A stretch of 64,000 bases of DNA from Palsa-465 sp963800475 (GTDB lineage: Bacteria > Actinomycetota > Thermoleophilia > Solirubrobacterales > Solirubrobacteraceae): positions 1 to 64,000 of the forward strand of contig CAWDAZ010000005.1 of the NCBI GenBank assembly GCA_963800475.1. Reading direction: 5' to 3'. Every line of letters begins with the position of its first letter. Position 1 is the stretch's first letter. Below, piece by piece: positions 25,182-32,286 of this stretch. A model generated the notes under the pieces. That model was not told the DNA's origin. It was given only the letters and a program-made list of their open reading frames with translations, and ran no database searches. The translations under genes and the position numbers were made by a program.

Positions 25182-25450
25182 TCCGCCGCCGGACCCCTGC
25201 TCGCGGGAACTGCGCCGCTCGCGAGCACGAAGTCCACGGCCTGACCGACGGTCAGGATCTTCGCGGCTTCCTCATCGGAGATCTTCACGCCATAGGAGTC
25301 CTCGAGCTCCTGAACGAGCGTGTACAGGTCGAGCGAGTCGGCCTCCAGGTCTTCCTTGAAGTGTGTCGATTCTGTGATCGTGTGCGGATCGACCTCGAGC
25401 TCGTCGGCCAGGTGCGCGCGTATCAGCGAGAAGATCTGCTCGCGATTCAT
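25178..25450 (-). CDS. acpP: Acyl carrier protein
   Basis: Carries fatty-acyl intermediates on a phosphopantetheine arm. 90 aa from ATG 25450; the attachment serine is S39 in EADSLDLYTLVQELE. Acidic four-helix protein, slightly longer than E. coli ACP because of a C-terminal tail. Its ATG overlaps the plsX stop (ATGA) and its stop overlaps rnc (GTGA), so plsX-acpP-rnc is translationally coupled. Confidence 0.95.
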   Translation of the reverse strand: MNREQIFSLIRAHLADELEVDPHTITESTHFKEDLEADSLDLYTLVQELEDSYGVKISDEEAAKILTVGQAVDFVLASGAVPASRGPAAE

Positions 25451-26535
25451 CCGTTCGACACCGTAGCCGCGGTCTCGGACGAGGACTCGCCGGATGCCTG
25501 CGGTTCGTGCCCCTCGACCTGGTCTCCTGAGCCGCCGCGTGGCGGGCGCAGCGCGCCTGCCTCCAACAGCGCCGCGCGAGTCCGGCCGATCACATCCTCT
25601 TGGACGCCGCGCGCCGCCACCTCGATCGCGCGCGCAAAGCCGTACCTGCTGAACCGCCCGTGGGCAACGACGCCGATCTGTCGCAGCCCGAGCATGTAGG
25701 CGCCCCCCTGGGCCTCGGGGTCGATCTCGTCGCGCAGCCCGCGCACCGCCGGGCGCAGCAGCAGGCCGCCAAGCTTGCCGCGCCACGAGCTTTCGGCCGC
25801 CTCGCGGATCGCCCGCATCGTGCGGCCCGAGATCCCCTCCGCCAGCTTCAGGGCGATGTTGCCGGTAAAGCCGTCCATCACCACGACGTCGGCGGCGCGC
25901 TCCGGAAGCTGGGTTCCTTCGATGTTGCCGACGAAGTTCAGCCCCGCCCCGGCGCTGCCGGCGAGCTGCTCGTGGACGTCGACCAGCTCGGGGGTTCCCT
26001 TTGCGGGTTCCTCGCCGTTCGACAGCAGCGCGACGCGTGGGGAGTCGATCCCCATCACCGCCTGGGCGAACGCCGATCCCATGTGGGCGAATTGCACGAG
26101 GTGCTCAGGCCGGCAGGTGACGTTCGCTCCGACATCGAGCAGCAGCACCGGCGAGGCGCCCGGGATCGGCAGCGGCAGCGCCAGCGCGGGCCGGTAGATG
26201 CCGCGGTCGCGCTTGAGGTTGAACAGCGCCGCCGCGAGCGCCGAGCCGGTCGAGCCACCCGACACGAGCGCCTGGGCGCGGCCGTCGGCGACCGCTCTGG
26301 CCGCCTGGACGATCGATGCGTCCGGCGCGGTGCGGACGGCGAACGCGGGGTCGGGGGCCTTCGCGATCGAGAGCGGCGCATCCACGACCTCGACCCCCGG
26401 GCCGACCGTCTGGATCTCGGCGGCGGGGCCGAACAGGAGCACCCCGATCCCTCGCTGCGCTGCCTGCGTCGCGCCGGCAGCGACCTCGTCGGGGCCCAGA
26501 TCAGCGCCCCCGGCGTCGACGGCGACCGTGATCAT
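25447..26535 (-). CDS. plsX: Phosphate acyltransferase PlsX
   Basis: Makes acyl-phosphate from acyl-ACP for phospholipid synthesis (362 aa). Family marks: VAVDAGGADLGP at the start, VSGGSTGSALAAALF, LLLDVGANVTCRPEHLVQF, LLSNGEEPAKGTPE and VVMDGFTGNIALK. The C-terminal ~35 residues are low-complexity and may be lineage-specific. It sits between rpmF and acpP, the conserved lipid-synthesis order. Confidence 0.94.
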   Translation of the reverse strand: MITVAVDAGGADLGPDEVAAGATQAAQRGIGVLLFGPAAEIQTVGPGVEVVDAPLSIAKAPDPAFAVRTAPDASIVQAARAVADGRAQALVSGGSTGSALAAALFNLKRDRGIYRPALALPLPIPGASPVLLLDVGANVTCRPEHLVQFAHMGSAFAQAVMGIDSPRVALLSNGEEPAKGTPELVDVHEQLAGSAGAGLNFVGNIEGTQLPERAADVVVMDGFTGNIALKLAEGISGRTMRAIREAAESSWRGKLGGLLLRPAVRGLRDEIDPEAQGGAYMLGLRQIGVVAHGRFSRYGFARAIEVAARGVQEDVIGRTRAALLEAGALRPPRGGSGDQVEGHEPQASGESSSETAATVSNG

Positions 26536-26547
26536 CGGCTCAGGCCG

Positions 26548-26742
26548 TCAGACGGCCTGCTCGCCGCCGTCCGGAGCCACCACCTCGCGTCCCCGGTAGT
26601 AGCCGCAGTGCGGGCACACACGGTGGGGAAGCCTGGGGTTGTGGCACTGCGGGCACTCGTTGTACCCGGCCTCGCCGATCTTGTGCTGCGCGCGCCGCTT
26701 GGAGGTGCGGGCGTGCGACTGCTTTTGCTTGGGGACGGCCAT
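26548..26742 (-). CDS. rpmF: Ribosomal protein L32 (zinc-binding form)
   Basis: bL32, 64 aa, MAVPKQKQSHARTSKRRAQH followed by a four-cysteine zinc ribbon (CPQCH and CPHCG). TACACT ends 7 nt before ATG 26742 (26750-26755) and there is no Shine-Dalgarno. Heads an rpmF-plsX-acpP-rnc-smc series. Confidence 0.96.
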   Translation of the reverse strand: MAVPKQKQSHARTSKRRAQHKIGEAGYNECPQCHNPRLPHRVCPHCGYYRGREVVAPDGGEQAV

Positions 26743-26749
26743 GGCGGTG

Positions 26750-26755
26750 AGTGTA
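26750..26755 (-). promoter_or_regulatory. Leaderless-type -10 TACACT before rpmF
   Basis: TACACT ends 7 nt before the rpmF ATG (26742). Confidence 0.5.
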
Positions 26756-26769
26756 ACCGGACGACCTGG

Positions 26770-27291
26770 CTAGTCGAAGCGCAGCTCGGACAGCTTCGAC
26801 CAGCGGGGATCTGGACCGCTCTCGTGGTGGTGGCCCGGCTCGGACTTGTTCAGGTCGACGCCGCACACGGGACAGAGGCCGGCGCAGTCCTCCCGGCACA
26901 GCAGCTGCTGGGGCAGCGCGAGCGCCAGCGCGTCGCGGACCCACGCCCGTAGGTCGAGCACGCCCTCATCCAGGTAGGGCGAGGTCAGCTCCTCGCCCGC
27001 GGCACCGGGCTGGGACACCTCGCGGGCTTCGATCTCGAACTTCGGCGCCGCCGGCTCGAGGCACCTCATGCACGGCCCCTCGAGCGCCGCCTCGAACCGG
27101 AGTCTCAATGCGAAGCCTCCGCCGGTCGTCTTCGAGATGTCGAGCCGGACGGGGACCAGCTCGGGCTGCACCGAGTAACGCTCCCCGCCGAGCTCGAACC
27201 GATCGATCGAGACCGACAGCTCGAGCGAGCGACCCTCCCCGGCGCTGAGGTGGAGACCGCCGAGATCGAATGTGTCGGTGCGCAGCGGCAT
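26770..27291 (-). CDS. yceD: YceD/DUF177 family protein
   Basis: 173-aa protein of the YceD family encoded next to rpmF in most bacteria and linked to 23S rRNA accumulation. Central CMRCLEP motif, later a Cys-rich segment CREDCAGLCPVCGVDLNKSEP and an acidic C-terminus. TAAGCT ends 6 nt before ATG 27291 (27298-27303). The role is known only in outline for the family. Confidence 0.9.
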   Translation of the reverse strand: MPLRTDTFDLGGLHLSAGEGRSLELSVSIDRFELGGERYSVQPELVPVRLDISKTTGGGFALRLRFEAALEGPCMRCLEPAAPKFEIEAREVSQPGAAGEELTSPYLDEGVLDLRAWVRDALALALPQQLLCREDCAGLCPVCGVDLNKSEPGHHHESGPDPRWSKLSELRFD

Positions 27292-27297
27292 CGTCCG

Positions 27298-27303
27298 AGC
27301 TTA
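27298..27303 (-). promoter_or_regulatory. Leaderless-type -10 TAAGCT before yceD
   Basis: TAAGCT ends 6 nt before the yceD ATG (27291); no Shine-Dalgarno. Confidence 0.5.
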
Positions 27304-27367
27304 GCTCCGCCGCGGTGCCCGCCCCCGGCTTTGTCGGCCTGCCTACGCCCCTGCCGTTCCGGCCCGT

Positions 27368-28621
27368 CTAGTCCGCCGCGCGCAGCCGCCGCATCGTCAG
27401 CTGCTCGACCCCCGCCTGCTCGGCCTCGGGGTCGTCGACGGGCTCGACTCGGCGGGCGGTCACGGTGACCTGCTCGAGCTCAGGCATTTCGCGCCCGCTC
27501 GAGGCGGCCCCGTGGTCCTCGAACCGCCGGGCGGCGGGAACCACGCGAGCCTCGTATGAACCGACCGTCTCGTTGTAGGCCTTCACGGTGCTGTTCAGCC
27601 GGCTGCCGAGCGTCGCCAGCAGCCCCGACAGCTTGACGATCCTCGCGTGCAGCTCGCGGCCGAGCTCAGAGACGGCCTGCGCCGATTCGGCGACCCGTTC
27701 CTGCTGCCAGCCGTACGCGATCGCCTGGAGCAGCGCGAGCAGCGTTGTGGGCGTCGCGATCAAGACCCGCTGCGCCATCGCGTCCTGGAGCAGGTCGCGG
27801 TCCGCGTCGAGCGCCGACCCGAGCAGGTACTCGCCGGGGAGGAACATCACGACCACGTCGGGCGCGGTCTCGAGGCGCTGCCAGTACGCCTTGTCGGCGA
27901 GCGACTTGACGTGCTTGCGCAGCAGCCGGGCGTGGGCCTGCAGATGCTGCTCGCGTTCGTCCTCGTCGCGGGCCTCGTACGCGTCGAGGATGCCCTGAAG
28001 CGGCGCCTTCGCGTCGACCACCACGTGCTTGCCGCCCGGCATGTTGACGATCAGGTCGGGCCGCAGCGTCCCCTCCTCCGCGGCGAACGAGGACTGCTCG
28101 ACGAAGTCGCAGTGGCGCACCATCCCGGCCAGCTCGACGACGTTGCGCAGCTGCATCTGGCCCCACTGGCCGCGGGTGTTCGGCTTGCGCAGGGCGGTCA
28201 CGAGCGCGCCCGTCTCGGTGCGGAGCTTCTCGCCGGTCTCGCTCAGCGTGCGCAGCTGTGCCTCGAGCCGGCCCCGCGACTCGCGCCGGTCCTGGTCGAG
28301 CTTCAGCAGCTGGGCGTCGACCCGGCCGAGCTGCTCCTTGAGCGGCGCGACCAGCTGCTCGACGGCGTGCTGGCGCTTGTCGAGGTCGCCCTTGGCCTCG
28401 GCTCCCGCGGCCTTGAGCTGCGCGCGGTTCAGCTCCGAGAGCTGTTCGATGCTCGCGCGCAGCGCGTCGCTCGACAGTGCCTTGAAGACCTCGGGGAGGC
28501 GCTCCTGGGCGTCGCGCTCGTTTTGAAGCTCGGCCTCCGCGCGCACCAGCCGCGGCCAGAGCAGCAGCCCGACGGCCGCGGCACCTGCCAGAAGTCCGAC
28601 GATCAGAAACACGATCTCCAT
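27368..28621 (-). CDS. rmuC: RmuC-family DNA recombination protein
   Basis: RmuC proteins limit inversions at short inverted repeats and carry a restriction-nuclease-like fold. About 417 aa: N-terminal membrane anchor (EIVFLIVGLLAGAAAVGLLL), long coiled coil (about 30-130), then the RmuC core (RGQWGQMQLRNVVELAGM, RPDLIVNMPGGKHVVVDAKA, FLPGEYLLGSALD, TPTTLLALLQAIAYGW). ATG 28621 is chosen for its position at the anchor; an in-frame ATG at 28636 adds five residues and cannot be excluded. Divergent from acyP. Confidence 0.9.
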   Translation of the reverse strand: MEIVFLIVGLLAGAAAVGLLLWPRLVRAEAELQNERDAQERLPEVFKALSSDALRASIEQLSELNRAQLKAAGAEAKGDLDKRQHAVEQLVAPLKEQLGRVDAQLLKLDQDRRESRGRLEAQLRTLSETGEKLRTETGALVTALRKPNTRGQWGQMQLRNVVELAGMVRHCDFVEQSSFAAEEGTLRPDLIVNMPGGKHVVVDAKAPLQGILDAYEARDEDEREQHLQAHARLLRKHVKSLADKAYWQRLETAPDVVVMFLPGEYLLGSALDADRDLLQDAMAQRVLIATPTTLLALLQAIAYGWQQERVAESAQAVSELGRELHARIVKLSGLLATLGSRLNSTVKAYNETVGSYEARVVPAARRFEDHGAASSGREMPELEQVTVTARRVEPVDDPEAEQAGVEQLTMRRLRAAD

Positions 28622-28668
28622 CCGGCCACCAAGCATGCCGCGGGGGGCGGACGGTAAGAATCGGGACG

Positions 28669-28935
28669 ATGATCCGGCGGCGAGTCGTTGTCCGAGGGCG
28701 CGTCCAGGGCGTGTTCTTCAGGGACTCGCTGCGGCGCGAGGCGGTGGCTGTCGGCGTCGCGGGTTGGGTGTCCAATCGGCCGGATGGATCCGTCGAGGCC
28801 GTCTTGGAAGGCCCGCAGGAGGCAGTGGACGCCGTGGTTCGGTTTGCCTCCGATGGTCCGCCGCGGGCGTCGGTGACCGAGATTCAGGTCACTGAAGAGG
28901 CCCCGGAGGGCCTGGGCGCGTTCGAAATCCGCTGA
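28669..28935 (+). CDS. acyP: Acylphosphatase
   Basis: Small (88 aa) hydrolase of carboxyl-phosphate bonds. Catalytic Arg in GRVQGVFFRDSLRREA and Asn in GWVSNRPDGSVEAVLEG are both present. The ATG at 28669 has an A/T-rich TAAGAAT 7 nt upstream and no Shine-Dalgarno, suggesting a leaderless message. A stand-alone gene. Confidence 0.94.
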   Translation: MIRRRVVVRGRVQGVFFRDSLRREAVAVGVAGWVSNRPDGSVEAVLEGPQEAVDAVVRFASDGPPRASVTEIQVTEEAPEGLGAFEIR

Positions 28936-29008
28936 TCAATGGGCGTCCTGGGAGATAACCCGCATATAGCCCGAGAAATCGCCCAAGATGGAATCCGCCG
29001 GCCGGGCT

Positions 29009-30049
29009 CTATATCGGCAGCGGAACGATCGGGGGTGGCGACGGAGCAGGCCGTTCGGGGGGAGGTTTCAAGTTCGGCACGGGAATCGTCGTCCGTGCGG
29101 AGCTGCCGCGACCGACCGTCACGGTGAAGCCAAAGCGGAAGATCGTCGAGTGAGCGATTGCAATGCCGCGCACGGGGTAGCTCCCCGCCCGCCGGTAGGC
29201 GTGAGCGAACGTCGAGAGTTGGCGCGAGCGCGAACCGTCGCCGAACTGAATCTGCGTGATCGCCTCGCGAGGGTTGACCCTCAGAAGCGAGACCACGAGG
29301 TCGCGGCCGACTCCCACCCGGAGCGCCGAGAGCCGCCGCCGCGCCACCGCCATGTCCATATTGTGTCCGAGCGCGACCGGATTGTTGAAGGCGTCCAGCG
29401 CCAGGTCAGAATACGAATCGGTCGCGAACGGCGAGGGAGGATCGGCGGCGTCCGTCGGCGACACGTTGTTGGAGTTCCTGAACACCTTGCCCCCGGGGAT
29501 GTTCCGGCTTCCCTGCTCGACCCACAGGTCCTTGAGCTTGCCGCCCAGCACCTCGGGATCGAAAAAGTCCTTTCCGATTGAGTTTGCCGACGGGAGCGTC
29601 ACGAACGCCTTGGCGGCGATCCGGAAGATCCAATTGGTGCAGTTGAACTTGAACAGGGCGTACTCCGGCGGGTTCTTCTCGTCGTTGGCGATGCGTCCCG
29701 CCGCGGCGTCGTAGCTCCTCACGGTGACGCTCTCGCACAGCTTCCAGTTCCAGGCGTGCGTCGCGTTCGACGTGATCATGCCGGGGCTGCCGGTGATGGC
29801 CAGCGCAGTGTGCTTGGCCGAGAAGCCGTAGACCAGGTCCCGCCTCCCCGCCTGCGGTCCGCTGTCAGGCAGGAGCTGCACGAACGCGTGCCCGCTCACC
29901 GATCCGCCGATGACCTGGCGGTCCTCGGTGTAGAAGCACATCCGGGGGGACGCGCTGGCGGACGCGGGGTACGCGATCGCGAGCAGCGAACCCAGCAGTA
30001 GCACCATTGCCAGCGCTCGGGGGAAGGAGCGGACCTTAGGTCGTTGCAT
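29009..30049 (-). CDS. Secreted protein: papain-like (permuted) domain plus PKD-like domain
   Basis: 346 aa with a clear signal peptide (about 1-33, ending ASASA). The first mature half contains H54 in SVSGHAFVQL and C137 in FKFNCTNWIFRIA. This His-before-Cys order and the NC-x-x-W/F motif resemble permuted NlpC/P60 (LRAT-like) thiol hydrolases, though I cannot assign a family. The second half has a PKD/Ig-like stretch (IQFGDGSRSRQ, YRRAGSYPVRG), and the C-terminus is a Pro-rich tail. The ATG at 30049 has TAGGGT 8 nt upstream. Predicted extracellular; substrate unknown. Confidence 0.72.
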   Translation of the reverse strand: MQRPKVRSFPRALAMVLLLGSLLAIAYPASASASPRMCFYTEDRQVIGGSVSGHAFVQLLPDSGPQAGRRDLVYGFSAKHTALAITGSPGMITSNATHAWNWKLCESVTVRSYDAAAGRIANDEKNPPEYALFKFNCTNWIFRIAAKAFVTLPSANSIGKDFFDPEVLGGKLKDLWVEQGSRNIPGGKVFRNSNNVSPTDAADPPSPFATDSYSDLALDAFNNPVALGHNMDMAVARRRLSALRVGVGRDLVVSLLRVNPREAITQIQFGDGSRSRQLSTFAHAYRRAGSYPVRGIAIAHSTIFRFGFTVTVGRGSSARTTIPVPNLKPPPERPAPSPPPIVPLPI

Positions 30050-30057
30050 CGGGGGCG

Positions 30058-30063
30058 ACCCTA
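30058..30063 (-). promoter_or_regulatory. Leaderless-type -10 TAGGGT
   Basis: TAGGGT ends 8 nt before ATG 30049 of the secreted protein and overlaps the stop codon of the macrodomain gene. Confidence 0.45.
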
Positions 30064-30573
30064 CACGGTCGGGCCGGCTCGCAGCGCGCGCTCGAACGCC
30101 TCGCGGGCGTCCTCTCCCCGCACGGCGAAGACCACCCGCTCCAGCCCGCTGCCCTCGGACAGATGCCGGCGCACCTCCGCGACCTCGGTCCGCGCCGCGT
30201 CGTCGACCGGAAAGCCGCCGACGCCCGTACCGAACGCCACCAGCGCGAGCGACCGCACCCCTAGCTCCTCCGCACGCCTGAGCGTCGAAGCGGTCGCACG
30301 CCGGATCACCTCCGCCGAGGTCGGCCCGCCGAGCTCCATCGTCGCGGCGTGGATCACCCACCGGCACGGCATCGCGCCGCCACCGGTCTCGACCGCCTCC
30401 CCCAAACCGATCGGCGCGCGCGCATCAGACTCCTCCTGCACCGACGGCCCGCCCGCCCGCGAGATCGCGCCGGCCACGCCGCCGCCGTGCAGCAGCCGCG
30501 TGTTGGCGGCGTTGGCGATCGCGTCGACCTCGAGGGTCGTGATGTCGGTGTCGAGAACCTCGATGGTCGACAT
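30061..30573 (-). CDS. Macrodomain (ADP-ribose-binding) protein
   Basis: 170-aa stand-alone macrodomain of the MacroD/YmdB-like type: DAIANAANTRLLHGGGVAGA gives the Asn and Gly-rich ADP-ribose loop, WVIHAA follows, and VAFGTGVGGFPVDDAA is the phosphate-binding loop. Likely removes ADP-ribose from proteins or hydrolyses O-acetyl-ADP-ribose (family knowledge). Preceded by about 200 nt with several inverted repeats rather than a usual promoter; only 11 nt separate its stop from the secreted-protein gene. Confidence 0.9.
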   Translation of the reverse strand: MSTIEVLDTDITTLEVDAIANAANTRLLHGGGVAGAISRAGGPSVQEESDARAPIGLGEAVETGGGAMPCRWVIHAATMELGGPTSAEVIRRATASTLRRAEELGVRSLALVAFGTGVGGFPVDDAARTEVAEVRRHLSEGSGLERVVFAVRGEDAREAFERALRAGPTV

Positions 30574-30579
30574 GGGTCA

Positions 30580-30626
30580 AACGATGGCGTTCCGGTACAG
30601 CTATGGCGAACTAAATCGCCATCGTT
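30580..30626. promoter_or_regulatory. Nested inverted repeats upstream of the macrodomain gene
   Basis: AACGATGGCG (30580-30589) and CGCCATCGTT (30617-30626) form a perfect 10-bp stem. Inside it, ATGGCGA (30603-30609) and TCGCCAT (30616-30622) form an alternative 7-bp hairpin that uses part of the same arm. It ends 7 nt before the macrodomain start on the minus strand. Could be an RNA switch-like leader or an operator. Confidence 0.4.
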
Positions 30627-30675
30627 CGCATTCACTGGCCGGCATGTAACCGCGTCCGGCTCCGGGCCTCGCTCG

Positions 30676-30698
30676 CTCCGCTCTACGAGTGAGCGGAG
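30676..30698. repeat. 8-bp stem hairpin in the sepIVA-like/macrodomain gap
   Basis: CTCCGCTC (30676-30683) and GAGCGGAG (30691-30698) around a 7-nt loop, within a run of related CGCTCCGCTCGCTC-type repeats. May act as a second termination signal; no U-tract. Confidence 0.4.
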
Positions 30699-30727
30699 AC
30701 CGCTCCGCTCGCTCGGCAGCTCGCAAA

Positions 30728-30746
30728 GCCCAGCATCCAGCTGGGC
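30728..30746 (-). terminator. Hairpin terminator after the SepIVA-like gene
   Basis: GCCCAGC (30728-30734), 5-nt loop, GCTGGGC (30740-30746). On the minus-strand transcript the 7-bp stem is followed by UUU. It lies about 30 nt after the stop of the SepIVA-like gene, ending the fakA-to-SepIVA direction of transcription. Confidence 0.6.
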
Positions 30747-30777
30747 CAGGCTCACGAAGACCCAGGCCCAGGCGCCG

Positions 30778-31242
30778 CTAGCCGACTTCGGCCGGCTCTT
30801 CCTTGCCCGCCAGGCGCTCGCGGCCGCGGCGGACGGCGGCGATGAACTTGCTCAAATTGACCTCGAGCGTGTTGAGGATCTCGTCGGCGTAGTCCTCCGC
30901 GCCGAGCCGGATCTCGCGTTCGCGTGCGCGCGCCTCCTCGATGATGTCCTCGGCGGCACGCTCGGCCTGCTTGGTGATCTCCTCCTGGGAGATCATCCGA
31001 TCCTGGCGCTCGCGCGCCTCCTGAACGATCCGCTCGGCCTCGCGCTTGGCCTCGGCCAGCATCTCCTGCCGCTCCTTGACGATCCACCGTGCCTGCTTGA
31101 TCTCCTCGGGGATCGTGGCGCGCATCTGGTCGAGAATGTCGTAGATCTCCTCCTTGTCGACGCGCACCTGGTCGGTGAGGGGCACCGGCTTGGCGTTGTG
31201 CACCAGGTCGTCGAGCTTGTCAATCAGTACCAGAACGTCCAT
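30778..31242 (-). CDS. DivIVA/SepIVA-like coiled-coil protein
   Basis: 154 aa, nearly all helical: DVLVLIDKLDDLVHNAKPVP at the N-terminus, then long charged coiled coil (about 45-110, EMLAEAKREAERIVQEARER) and an amphipathic end. The N-terminal motif and position next to coaD and rsmD match the mycobacterial SepIVA family of septum/polar growth proteins. An AGAGG Shine-Dalgarno precedes ATG 31242. The function in this lineage is inferred. Confidence 0.8.
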   Translation of the reverse strand: MDVLVLIDKLDDLVHNAKPVPLTDQVRVDKEEIYDILDQMRATIPEEIKQARWIVKERQEMLAEAKREAERIVQEARERQDRMISQEEITKQAERAAEDIIEEARAREREIRLGAEDYADEILNTLEVNLSKFIAAVRRGRERLAGKEEPAEVG

Positions 31243-31259
31243 CGCGAACCTCTGTTTCG

Positions 31260-31760
31260 TCAGCGGCTTAGCCGTTCCTTCAACGCCGCGGCTACCTCAC
31301 TCGGCACGAGATCGTCGATATCGCCGCCGAAGGTGGCCAGCTCCTTCACACCGCTGGAGCTGAGGAAACTGTACTTGGCCGACGCCATCAGGTAAACGGA
31401 CTCGATCTCCGGTGCCTGTGTGCGATTGAGTTGGTTGAGTTCCAACTCGTACTCGAAGTCGGAGATCGCCCGCAGGCCCTTGACGATCGCCATCGCGCCG
31501 CGCTGGCGCGCGAACTCGACGAGCAGGATGCTGAACGGCTCGACCGTCACGTTGCCGAGTTCCCGGGTCGCGTTGGTCACGAACTCGACGCGTTCCTCGG
31601 TCGTGAACACCGTGCTGCCCTTCCTCCACGGCAGGTTCACGACGCTGACGATCACCTGGTCGTAGATCGCCGAGGCGCGGGTGATCACGTCGAGATGCCC
31701 GTTGGTGACGGGGTCGAAGGTGCCGGGGCAGACTGCGATTCGGTTATCGGGGGGGGACAC
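31260..31760 (-). CDS. coaD: Phosphopantetheine adenylyltransferase
   Basis: Makes dephospho-CoA from phosphopantetheine and ATP (166 aa). Nucleotidyltransferase motif TNGH (residues 19-22) in CPGTFDPVTNGHLDVI, KGLRAISDFEYE and the C-terminal SSSGVKELATFGG. The GTG at 31760 lies 17 nt inside the end of rsmD, and a run of eight C (minus strand, 31749-31756) spans its codons 2-5. Confidence 0.95.
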   Translation of the reverse strand: MSPPDNRIAVCPGTFDPVTNGHLDVITRASAIYDQVIVSVVNLPWRKGSTVFTTEERVEFVTNATRELGNVTVEPFSILLVEFARQRGAMAIVKGLRAISDFEYELELNQLNRTQAPEIESVYLMASAKYSFLSSSGVKELATFGGDIDDLVPSEVAAALKERLSR

Positions 31761-32283
31761 GGTAAATGCTGATCAGAGTGTCGCCGTAGCGGCGTTCGTC
31801 GAGCAACTCGAGGCTCAGCTCCAGCGGGGAGCGCCGGTCGCTCTCTGCGATCACCCTGGCACCCGGCGAGAGCACCGGTCCAAGCGCCGCCGAGAGCTCG
31901 GGGCCGAGCCCGTGGGGTTGTCGATATGGGGGATCGAGGAACACGAGATCGTATTGACGCGCGCGCGAATGTGCGCGCTCGAGAAACGGCAGCGCGGCCT
32001 CGTGGCGCAGCTCGGCGCCGATCCCGAGCGAGTCGAGGTTGCGCCGAATCGCCGCGCGCGCCGCCGCCGAAGAGTCGACCAGCGTCAGCTCCCCGGCCCC
32101 TCGCGAGACCGCCTCGATCCCGAGCGCACCCGAGCCGGCGAACAGGTCCAGCACGCTCGCGCCCTCGACGGTCCCGAGGATCGAGAACAGCGCCTCGCGC
32201 ACGCGCTCGGGCGTCGGCCGGGTCGCGCGGCCGCGCGGCGCGACCAGGGTACGCCCGCCGAAGCGGCCGCCGACAACCCTCAT
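31744..32283 (-). CDS. rsmD: 16S rRNA (guanine966-N2)-methyltransferase RsmD
   Basis: SAM-dependent methyltransferase (179 aa). VLDLFAGSGALGIEAVSRG binds SAM and LDPPYRQ is the catalytic DPPY motif; the N-terminal RVVGGRFGGRTLVAPRG is typical. Follows recG by 3 nt and overlaps coaD by 17 nt, the common recG-rsmD-coaD order. Confidence 0.94.
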   Translation of the reverse strand: MRVVGGRFGGRTLVAPRGRATRPTPERVREALFSILGTVEGASVLDLFAGSGALGIEAVSRGAGELTLVDSSAAARAAIRRNLDSLGIGAELRHEAALPFLERAHSRARQYDLVFLDPPYRQPHGLGPELSAALGPVLSPGARVIAESDRRSPLELSLELLDERRYGDTLISIYRVPPR

Positions 32284-32286
32284 CGT

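Noticed and set aside
30584..30649. Plus-strand mini-gene starting MAFRYSYGELNRHRSHS, overlapping hairpins, like a leader peptide
   Set aside because: No plus-strand gene follows; the next gene is on the opposite strand. Aromatic content is low after residue 7.
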